Source: an uncultured Pseudomonadota bacterium (GTDB lineage Bacteria; Lernaellota; Lernaellaia; Lernaellales; Lernaellaceae). Taken from it: DNA of 21,733 nucleotides. The notes under the pieces are model-generated. The model worked only from the letters and a program-made list of their open reading frames with translations. It searched no databases and was not told the origin of the DNA. The stretch lies in contig CALBTQ010000365.1 in assembly GCA_937967875.1 (NCBI GenBank), forward strand, positions 1-21,733, in the 5' to 3' direction. The position numbers were made by a program, and so were the translations under genes. Shown here one piece after another: positions 10,364 through 16,050 of this stretch; the stretch's first letter is position 1, and the number at the start of each line of letters is the position of its first letter.

Positions 10364-11229
10364 GCTTCTCCATTTAAAATTTGCCGGACCGTCCGCCAGA
10401 TCTCCTCGACCGCCTCGCGCGCCGGGCTCGGTTCGTGCTCGCTGAGCGCCCGCGCGGCGATCATCGCGGCGACCACCGTTTCGTCATAGGGGATCGTCCC
10501 GACGAACCGCGCGCCCTTTTCCTCGCTATGCGCGACGATCGCCTCGGTCATGTCCGGCGCGAGATCGGCCTTGTTCACGCACACCAGCGCCGGCACGTCG
10601 AAATGCGCGGCCAGCTCCAGCACGCGTTCCAGGTCGTGTTGCCCCGACAGCGTGGGCTCGGTGCACACCAGCACCGCGTCCACCCCGGTCAGCGAAGAAA
10701 TGACCGGACAGCCGATGCCCGGCGAGCCGTCGATGATGATCAACTCGCGCCCGTCGGCCTCGGCGATCTCCCGCGCGCGTTGGCGCACCTGCGCCACCAG
10801 CTTGCCGGAATTTTCCTGCGCCACGTTCAGCGCCGCATGCACCATCGGCCCAAAGCGGGTGGACGACACGTACCATTCACCCGCCACCTCGTTCGTCAGC
10901 GTCACCGCCCCGGCCGGACAGACATCATAACACACGCCGCACCCTTCACAGGCCGCCGCGTCCACCGTGAACGTTTCGTCGATCGCGTCGAAACGGCACA
11001 TTTCGCGGCATTGCCCGCAAATCACGCACGCCTCCGAATCGATCGTCGCCGTCAGACCGCCGGCAAACGAATGTCGTTCGCCGATCTCCGGCGCGAGAAT
11101 CAAATGTAAGTCGGCCGCGTCCACGTCGCAATCGGCCATCACGGCGTTGTCGGCCAACGCCGCAAACGCCGCGGTGAGCGTCGTCTTGCCCGTGCCGCCC
11201 TTGCCGCTGACGATCGCCAGTTGTTTCAT
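10360..11229 (-). CDS. MinD/ParA-type ATPase with inserted two-cluster ferredoxin domain (second of the pair)
   Basis: The protein has 289 residues. Deviant Walker A GKGGTGKT is at 9-16. A ferredoxin insert follows, with two 4Fe-4S motifs (C68, C71, C74, C78 and C94, C97, C100, C104). Then comes the switch region IIIDGSPGIGCPV and the rest of the SIMIBI ATPase fold. The ATG at 11229 is one base after the stop of the scaffold gene, with GGAG six bases upstream. Paired ferredoxin-MinD ATPases are a hallmark of the ORP complex and of related Fe-S and cofactor systems. The likely role is ATP-driven cluster or electron handling with its paralogue at 11767. The open frame continues upstream inside the scaffold gene, but that part is a shadow. 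Confidence 0.92.
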   Translation of the reverse strand: MKQLAIVSGKGGTGKTTLTAAFAALADNAVMADCDVDAADLHLILAPEIGERHSFAGGLTATIDSEACVICGQCREMCRFDAIDETFTVDAAACEGCGVCYDVCPAGAVTLTNEVAGEWYVSSTRFGPMVHAALNVAQENSGKLVAQVRQRAREIAEADGRELIIIDGSPGIGCPVISSLTGVDAVLVCTEPTLSGQHDLERVLELAAHFDVPALVCVNKADLAPDMTEAIVAHSEEKGARFVGTIPYDETVVAAMIAARALSEHEPSPAREAVEEIWRTVRQILNGEA

Positions 11230-11230
11230 G

Positions 11231-11770
11231 CTACTCTCCATCCGGCGCGTATCCGGCCACCGCCGTCGCCAGCTCGTCGTGGGTGAACGACAATTCGCCG
11301 CCGTCGCGCTTGTCGCGATATTCCGCCGCCGACTGCACCCGTCCGGTGCGCAACAAATACTGCCGCAGGCAATAGTCGCTGAGCGCCGCGCGCAACGCGC
11401 CGATCGACAGCAGCGAACAATGCACCTTCTCCGGCGGCAGGCCGCCCAACCCACGCAGCACGTCGGCCTCGATCAGCGCGAACGCCGCGCGCACCGTTTT
11501 CCCCAGCGCCAGCACGGCGGTGATCGAACCGGTGGCCACCGCCGCCGGACACCCGGCGATCAAAAAACGGATGTCCGCGATGCGCTCCTGCTCGTCGATC
11601 CGCAACGTAATTTCCAACGTGTCGCCGCAACCCGGATCGCCCAGGCGGCCGCAGCCGTCGTCGTCGTCGATGTGCCCCACCTGACGCGGATTCATGAAAT
11701 GATCGATCGTCGCGGGCGTGTAATCCTCCTGCTGCGACCGGGGCCGATAGAGGTTCTTCCAGTCGTTCAT
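11231..11770 (-). CDS. IscU/NifU-N-type Fe-S cluster scaffold protein
   Basis: The product has 179 residues. The family signature is complete: the HFMNPRQVG opening, Cys48 in PGCGD with Asp50, Cys74 in AGCPAA, and Cys118 in LPPEKVHCS. These are the three cysteines and the aspartate that hold the nascent Fe-S cluster in IscU. After residue 140 there is an extension of about 40 residues, Arg/Asp/Glu-rich, with no cysteine and no NifU-type ferredoxin or C-terminal domain. Its ATG overlaps the upstream ferredoxin-MinD stop as ATGA (11767-11770), and its stop is one base from the next ATPase, so it is locked into the operon. No cysteine desulfurase gene is in the window, so the sulfur source is unknown. 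Confidence 0.92.
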   Translation of the reverse strand: MNDWKNLYRPRSQQEDYTPATIDHFMNPRQVGHIDDDDGCGRLGDPGCGDTLEITLRIDEQERIADIRFLIAGCPAAVATGSITAVLALGKTVRAAFALIEADVLRGLGGLPPEKVHCSLLSIGALRAALSDYCLRQYLLRTGRVQSAAEYRDKRDGGELSFTHDELATAVAGYAPDGE

Positions 11771-12618
11771 GCCGCCCCCCGCGCCGCGATGCGTTCGCCG
11801 ATCGCGCGCAGTAACTTTTCGAACAACGGACGCAACTCCGGCAGCTCCTCGACCGCCGTGCGCCCGTGCGCGTAAGCCTCCGCGATGCGCCGGTCGTTGG
11901 GAATCTCCGCCAGAATCTCGATGCCCTCGGCCGCGCAGTAATCGTGCACCCCCCGGTCGCCCAGGCCCGCGCGGTTGATCGCCACCGCGTGCGGCAGCCC
12001 CAGCGCGCGCACCATCGCCACCGCCAGCTTCAGGTCGTGCAGGCCGAAGGGCGTGGGCTCGGTGACCAGCAGACAAAAATCGGTGTTGTTGACCGCGGCG
12101 ATGACCGGGCACGAGGTTCCCGGCGGCGCGTCGATCAGCACCAGGCCGTCGCGGCCCACGTGCCTGCGCACCTGACGGATCACCGGCGGGCTCATCGCCT
12201 CGCCCACGTTCAGGAGCCCTTCGACGAACCCCGCGTTGCCGCTCGTGCCGTGCGACACCTTGCCGATCGGCCGTTCGCGCTCGCTGATCGCCCGCTCGGG
12301 GCAGGCCATCACGCACGCGCCGCAGCCGTGACACAACTCCTGGAAAATCATCACCGATTTAGGCAGCACCGCGATCGCGTTGAAGCGACAGGCTTCGCGG
12401 CAGCGGCCGCAAAAGGTGCACTTGGTGTAATCCACCACCGGCAGCGGCACCGTGCAGGTATATTCGCCGGCGATCTCCGGCCGCAAAAACAGGCGTCCGT
12501 TGGGCTCCTCGACGTCGCAATCGGCATACACCGCCTCCCCCGGCGCCACGCGCAGCAGGTTGATCGCCACCGTCGTTTTTCCCGTGCCGCCCTTGCCCGA
12601 GGCGATCGAGACAATCAT
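11767..12618 (-). CDS. MinD/ParA-type ATPase with inserted two-cluster ferredoxin domain (first of the pair)
   Basis: The protein has 283 residues and is paralogous to the product of 10360-11229. Walker A GKGGTGKT is at 8-15. The ferredoxin insert has C67, C70, C73, C77 and C96, C99, C102, C106, enough for two 4Fe-4S clusters. The switch segment LIDAPPGTSCPV and a MinD-like C-terminal half follow. In Desulfovibrio the equivalent pair belongs to the ORP complex. The start at 12618 gives the canonical MIVSIASGKGG opening; the ribosome binding site is weak (GGAT about eight to nine bases upstream). A GC hairpin (12638-12661) separates it from the DUF5320 gene, which may modulate relative expression. 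Confidence 0.92.
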   Translation of the reverse strand: MIVSIASGKGGTGKTTVAINLLRVAPGEAVYADCDVEEPNGRLFLRPEIAGEYTCTVPLPVVDYTKCTFCGRCREACRFNAIAVLPKSVMIFQELCHGCGACVMACPERAISERERPIGKVSHGTSGNAGFVEGLLNVGEAMSPPVIRQVRRHVGRDGLVLIDAPPGTSCPVIAAVNNTDFCLLVTEPTPFGLHDLKLAVAMVRALGLPHAVAINRAGLGDRGVHDYCAAEGIEILAEIPNDRRIAEAYAHGRTAVEELPELRPLFEKLLRAIGERIAARGAA

Positions 12619-12637
12619 TTATCATCCGCTTTCTTAA

Positions 12638-12661
12638 CGGCGACGCGCGACTCCGTCGCCG
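12638..12661 (-). other. Intercistronic hairpin in the ORP-like operon
   Basis: CGGCGAC (12638-12644) pairs with GTCGCCG (12655-12661) around a 10-nt loop in the 71-bp gap between the DUF5320 gene and the first MinD-type gene. No U-tract follows on the minus strand, so it is not a typical terminator. RNA processing or partial attenuation is possible but not shown. Confidence 0.35.
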
Positions 12662-12689
12662 GAGCCCCGCGCACCGGTTTGTGCATCGT

Positions 12690-13007
12690 TTATTCTTTGT
12701 TGGCTTCCAACGCGGCGATGCGTTCGTTGATTTGCGCCAGCGTCGTTTGCAGCATCTGCGCCTCGGCCTTCAGATCGGCCATCTCCTGAGCGGGCGAATA
12801 GGCCGGCGGCGCATACGCACCGTCATACCCCCAGCCGAAGCCGCCGCGAAAACCGCGTCCCATGCCGCGCCCGAAGCCGCGACCCATACCACGCCCGAAG
12901 CCGCGTCCATAACCGTACCCGCGCCCGTATTGCGGATTGCACCGCCCCAGGCCGCGCCCGGTCATCGGACCATATCCTTGCGGTCCGGCGCCATCAAATC
13001 CCGGCAT
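12690..13007 (-). CDS. DUF5320-type Gly/Arg-rich protein with C-terminal coiled coil
   Basis: The product has 105 residues. The N-terminus MPGFDGAGPQGYGPMTGRG is the DUF5320 signature. A Gly/Arg/Tyr/Phe-rich middle (about 20-62, repeats of GRGMGRGF) follows, then a heptad-rich helix (about 70-105, ALEANKE end) likely to form a coiled coil. Such proteins recur beside NifX/Mrp genes in anaerobes; their function is unknown. AAAGGAGG lies seven bases before the ATG. The Gly/Arg/aromatic composition resembles low-complexity segments that bind nucleic acid or self-associate, but that is speculation here. Confidence 0.85.
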   Translation of the reverse strand: MPGFDGAGPQGYGPMTGRGLGRCNPQYGRGYGYGRGFGRGMGRGFGRGMGRGFRGGFGWGYDGAYAPPAYSPAQEMADLKAEAQMLQTTLAQINERIAALEANKE

Positions 13008-13025
13008 TTTATTGCCTCCTTTCCG

Positions 13026-13232
13026 TTAGCGACCGGACCGGCCCTGGCCGCGACCGCTTCCCTGGCCGCGCCCCTGACCGGCGCCCCGGCCTTGTCCTCG
13101 TCCCTGTCCCTGTCCTTGTCCTTGTCCCATTCCTCGTCCCTGCCCCTGGCCGCGTCCGCCGCCGCAACGTCCCATTCCGCGTCCGGTGCCGGCGCCCTGG
13201 CCGCGAGGTCCGGTTCCATCTTGATTCGGCAT
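13026..13232 (-). CDS. Short Gly/Gln/Arg-rich protein with DUF5320-like N-terminus
   Basis: The product has 68 residues. The start MPNQDGTGPRGQGAGTGRG matches the N-terminal signature of the neighbouring DUF5320 protein, so the two are paralogous at that end. From residue 24 on it is made only of Gly, Gln, Arg and a few Met, Ser and Ala in GQGRG-type repeats, without the coiled-coil tail. It has one cysteine (C23, shared with the paralogue). The ATG at 13232 is chosen by the paralogous start and GGGAG about eight bases upstream. Codon repeats at the DNA level (13040-13150) make the length slippage-prone. Function is unknown. Confidence 0.75.
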   Translation of the reverse strand: MPNQDGTGPRGQGAGTGRGMGRCGGGRGQGQGRGMGQGQGQGQGRGQGRGAGQGRGQGSGRGQGRSGR

Positions 13233-13251
13233 TTCGTTTCTCCCTTTTTGT

Positions 13252-13659
13252 TTAGCGATTGCCCATCGGCCCGCGACCGCGCGGCGCGCCGTGCGCATGC
13301 CGTCCCCGCCGCGCATTGCAGCCGAAACGACGCCCCGGTTCCCAGCGAGGTTCCGGATTCAGGCGCCCTTGCCGATAAGCGGTTAGCATATCCTGCGCCT
13401 CGCCCATCAAGCCGGCGATCACCTCGATGCCCTGATCGAGCAGGTCGAAGTAGTCGCAGCGACGTACGCCGCCGCACAGCAACACGGCCACGCCGTGCGA
13501 CCGCAGCAAAGCGGCCCGGGCCGGCGGCGGGGTTTGCATCAGCGAAAGCTCCGTGCGCGCGACTTCGTTTTCCCCCTCCAGATCGACCAGCCAAACGGTG
13601 TTGGCGCAATCGAAGCGGGGCGAAATTTGCGTTTGGAACGTCGCGATGGCGATGCGCAT
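13252..13659 (-). CDS. NifX/Orp-type protein with Arg/Gly-rich C-terminal tail
   Basis: The product has 135 residues. It opens as a dinitrogenase iron-molybdenum-cofactor-type domain (MRIAIATFQTQISPRFDCANT) with a central LLCGGVRRCDYFDLLDQGIEV segment, which carries two cysteines at the usual turn. After about residue 108 the fold ends, and a basic tail rich in Arg, Gly and His follows, echoing the Gly/Arg-rich proteins encoded next. It is the first gene after the sigma-54 promoter at 13685-13702. The ATG at 13659 has GGAGG eight bases upstream, just inside the predicted transcript start. Cluster binding is inferred from family. Confidence 0.85.
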   Translation of the reverse strand: MRIAIATFQTQISPRFDCANTVWLVDLEGENEVARTELSLMQTPPPARAALLRSHGVAVLLCGGVRRCDYFDLLDQGIEVIAGLMGEAQDMLTAYRQGRLNPEPRWEPGRRFGCNARRGRHAHGAPRGRGPMGNR

Positions 13660-13684
13660 TCTCGTTACCTCCGAGCCTTTATTT

Positions 13685-13702
13685 AAGCGAAAAGAATGCC
13701 AA
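13685..13702 (-). promoter_or_regulatory. Sigma-54 (-24/-12) promoter of the ORP-like operon
   Basis: Read on the minus strand the site is TTGGCATTCTTTTCGCTT. The invariant GG and GC dinucleotides are ten bases apart as sigma-54 requires, and the -24 element TTGGCA is near-consensus; the -12 element TCGC departs from TTGC by one base. The predicted start is near 13675, leaving a 15-16 nt leader with its GGAGG. It sits directly downstream of the gene for a sigma-54 activator. Confidence 0.75.
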
Positions 13703-13766
13703 CTTGGCAAATGATTTATATCTATATGATATCATGCGAGAATTAACGTGCTCAGCAAATGCCGAT

Positions 13767-13806
13767 GGTAGCAACATTGCTACCTATGAAAAAATCATGG
13801 TAGCAA
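13767..13806. promoter_or_regulatory. Probable upstream activator sites for the sigma-54 regulator
   Basis: GGTAGCAA-ca-TTGCTACC at 13767-13784 is a perfect inverted repeat with 8-bp arms. The same half-site GGTAGCAA recurs at 13799-13806, about 32 bp (three helical turns) further upstream, with a degenerate partner arm. The first lies about 100 bp upstream of the predicted transcript start, the usual distance for an enhancer bound by an AAA+ activator. Binding by the adjacent regulator is inferred. Confidence 0.65.
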
Positions 13807-13819
13807 ATACGCACCTTAA

Positions 13820-15145
13820 TCAAGGATAGGTTACACTCAACTTTTTCATTTTGCGCAGCAACGTCGTTTTGTGCATGCCCAGCGCCGCGGCGGTCCTCAC
13901 CCGGTTGCCGCCGTGCGCGGCCAGCGCCTGACGGATCGCCGCCGCTTCGGCTTCGGCCAGCGAGGAAAAACGCCTTGCCGGCCGTCCCGACGCCCGCCGC
14001 TCGCCGACGATCTGCCGCGGCAGATGCGCCAGATCGATCGTCGCGCCCTTGCATAGCACGAAAGCATGCTCGATCGCGTTTTCCAACTCGCGGATATTCC
14101 CCGGCCAGTCGTAGGCCAGCAGCGCCTCCAGCGCATCGGGCGTCAAATCGCCGATTTCCTTCCCCTTTTCTGCATTGAAGCGCCCGATGAAATGCTCGAT
14201 CAGCAGCGGAATGTCCTCGCGACGTTCGGCCAGCGTCGGCAGGTCGATCTGGATGACGTTCAGGCGATAGAACAGGTCGTCGCGGAACTTGCCCTGCTCG
14301 ACCAGCTCGGCCAGGCGTTTGTTGGTCGCCGCCAGGATGCGCACGTCGGCGCGCACGGTCGTGTTCGACCCCAGCGGCTCGAAGGTCTTTTCCTGCAGCA
14401 CCCGCAGCAGCTTGACCTGCACGGCGGGCGAAATTTCGCCGATCTCGTCCAGAAACAGCGTGCCGCCCTGCGCCAACGTGAAGCGCCCGGGCTTGTCGCG
14501 CCGCGCGTCAGTAAACGCCCCGCGCACATAGCCGAACAGCTCGCTTTCCAGCAGCGTATCGGGCAGCGCCGCGCAGTTGACGGTAACGAAGGGCTCGTCG
14601 GCGCGCGGCGACAACCGGTGCAACGCCCGCGCGAACAGCTCCTTGCCCGTGCCCGACGGTCCGGTGATCAGCACCGTCGAATCCGACTCGGCGATGTCCG
14701 GCAGAATCTCGAAAATGCCTTGGATCCGATGATTCTTGCTGATGATGTCCGCGAAGCTGTACTCGCGCAACAACTGCCGCCGCAGCGCCTCGATCGTCGA
14801 GAGATCGCGGAACGTTTCCGCCCCGCCGATGATTCGCCCGTCCTCGTCGGTCAGCGCGGCGGTGCTGACGCTGATCGGTTTTTCGTTGCCGTCGCGATCC
14901 AGGATATTGAGCGCCAGATTGACCAGCGCCTTGCCGGAGGTCAGCGTTTTGCGCAGCACGCAGTCGGTCTGGCAGACGTTCGTGCGAAACACCTCGTAGC
15001 AGTGCCGGCCCAGCGCCTCCTCGCGCGAATAGCCGGTGATCTGCTCGGCCGCCGCGTTCCACGAGGTGATGCGCCATTGGTCGTCGACGGTGAACACGCC
15101 GTCGGCGATGGAATCGAGAATCGCTTTGTAGGCCTGCTCTTTCAC
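13820..15145 (-). CDS. Sigma-54-dependent transcriptional activator (PAS-AAA+-Fis HTH)
   Basis: The protein has 441 residues. The PAS domain (about 1-118) contains three cysteines, C49, C58 and C62, the latter two in RTNVCQTDC, which could hold a redox or metal cofactor. The AAA+ domain has Walker A GPSGTGKE at 162-169, the sigma-54 contact loop GAFTDA at 209-214 (consensus GAFTGA), and Walker B TLFLDE at 229-234. The Fis-type HTH is at about 400-435. The GTG at 15145 is chosen because it overlaps the DUF134 stop as GTGA, has GGAGG four bases upstream, and begins the PAS domain directly; the open frame further upstream is a shadow of DUF134. It probably drives the promoter at 13685-13702, as DVU2106 does for the Desulfovibrio orp operons. 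Confidence 0.93.
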   Translation of the reverse strand: MKEQAYKAILDSIADGVFTVDDQWRITSWNAAAEQITGYSREEALGRHCYEVFRTNVCQTDCVLRKTLTSGKALVNLALNILDRDGNEKPISVSTAALTDEDGRIIGGAETFRDLSTIEALRRQLLREYSFADIISKNHRIQGIFEILPDIAESDSTVLITGPSGTGKELFARALHRLSPRADEPFVTVNCAALPDTLLESELFGYVRGAFTDARRDKPGRFTLAQGGTLFLDEIGEISPAVQVKLLRVLQEKTFEPLGSNTTVRADVRILAATNKRLAELVEQGKFRDDLFYRLNVIQIDLPTLAERREDIPLLIEHFIGRFNAEKGKEIGDLTPDALEALLAYDWPGNIRELENAIEHAFVLCKGATIDLAHLPRQIVGERRASGRPARRFSSLAEAEAAAIRQALAAHGGNRVRTAAALGMHKTTLLRKMKKLSVTYP

Positions 15146-15441
15146 GATTCCTCCGCCACGTCGTCGCACAACACCAGCGCCGCGTCGCCGGCGGTCAACG
15201 CCTCGACGATCTTGCGCCGGGCCGCCTTGACCGTCCGCTGCACCGTGCCCCGACTGACCCCCATGCGTGCGCCGGCCTCTTCCTGCGAAAGACCTTCGCC
15301 GTCGCACAGTTGCAACGCTTCGAGCTCGTCGGGCGCCAGCGGGATCTGCCGCAACTCGGGGATGGGAATCCCCTGCGGCTTGAACACGCGGCCATCGACC
15401 TGATGCCGGCAACGGCGGGGTTTGCGGGGACGCGGACTCAT
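15142..15441 (-). CDS. DUF134/UPF0251-family HTH DNA-binding protein
   Basis: The product has 99 residues. The family start (MSPRPRKPRRCR), the segment FKPQGIPIPEL, and a sigma-factor-like helix-turn-helix (about 37-80, LSQEEAGARMGVSRGTVQR) are clear. DUF134 proteins often lie beside NifX-type genes and are presumed regulators. The ATG at 15441 has GGAGAGG just upstream; the stop overlaps the sigma-54 activator start by four bases. A perfect 14-bp palindrome lies 16 bp upstream of the ATG and is a candidate operator for autoregulation. Confidence 0.9.
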   Translation of the reverse strand: MSPRPRKPRRCRHQVDGRVFKPQGIPIPELRQIPLAPDELEALQLCDGEGLSQEEAGARMGVSRGTVQRTVKAARRKIVEALTAGDAALVLCDDVAEES

Positions 15442-15457
15442 TTTCCTCTCCTTCTTT

Positions 15458-15471
15458 TGTGTATATACACA
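15458..15471. promoter_or_regulatory. Perfect palindrome TGTGTATATACACA upstream of DUF134 gene
   Basis: This 14-bp perfect dyad lies in the 191-bp divergent gap, close to the DUF134 ribosome binding site. Its size and symmetry fit a dimeric repressor operator. The binder is not known; DUF134 itself is the simplest guess. Confidence 0.5.
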
Positions 15472-15632
15472 TAATCTCCCGAAATGAAAAGCCCCCGAAA
15501 TTATGTCGTGAAAAGTAGTATCGCTTGAATGCCAACCTGTCGATATATGGTTATGGCAATCGGGATATGGGTGTCAGCCCAGCCGGCCTTATGGAGAAAC
15601 GTTACTAAAAGCATGAATTTGGAGCTAAGACA

Positions 15633-16019
15633 GTGAGTATTATTCGAGTCCTTGTCGCCGATAAAGTCGAGATGACAAAATCGACTTTGTTAAGAAACAA
15701 CGGCGTCCTGATTGAAGTGGTTGGCGAATCCGATGATGGACACGAGGCTTTGCGCCTGGTGCAAACCACGCGCCCGGACATCGCGATTTTCGCTGAAAAT
15801 CTGCACTCTTTGGACGGTTTGTCCGCCGCCGAACAACTGCATATGCTGCAACCGGATATCGGTTTGCTCCTGATCGTCGATCAAGAAGACGAAGAGCGCA
15901 AGACGCGCGCCGTGAACATCGGCGTGAATTATCACCTGCATCGATCCCTGGTGGAAAAGGATCTGACTTCGGCGATCAAAGATGTGGCCGATCAGATGCG
16001 GGCCAAGAACCTTCTATAA
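15633..16019 (+). CDS. Degenerate (pseudo-)receiver domain protein
   Basis: The product has 128 residues and is a single CheY-like receiver fold. It starts at GTG 15633 with GGAG eight bases upstream. Secondary-structure cues match the family (IIRVLVADK, RPDIAIFAENLHSLDG, PDIGLLLIVDQ), but the catalytic residues do not. Only one of the two N-terminal acidic residues is present (D10, then K11). The phospho-acceptor position is Ala54, seven residues before the D61-G62 turn. The conserved Lys near residue 103 is His. It should therefore not be phosphorylated in the usual way. It has no output domain. It is transcribed away from the DUF134 gene. Confidence 0.75.
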   Translation: MSIIRVLVADKVEMTKSTLLRNNGVLIEVVGESDDGHEALRLVQTTRPDIAIFAENLHSLDGLSAAEQLHMLQPDIGLLLIVDQEDEERKTRAVNIGVNYHLHRSLVEKDLTSAIKDVADQMRAKNLL

Positions 16020-16050
16020 ATTTTTTATATTGAATAACTAATATTTACGC

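Noticed and set aside
11230..11454. N-terminal extension of the second ferredoxin-MinD ATPase
   Set aside because: It reads the scaffold gene in another frame; the ATG at 11229 gives the canonical P-loop start.
8502..13659. Nitrogenase (nif) cluster
   Set aside because: NifX-type and NifU-type domains are present, but no nifHDK, nifB or nifEN genes; the ATPase set fits the ORP system better.
15146..15535. N-terminal extension of the sigma-54 activator to an ATG at 15535
   Set aside because: The extra 130 residues are an out-of-frame translation of DUF134; the GTG at 15145 has GGAGG and begins the PAS domain.
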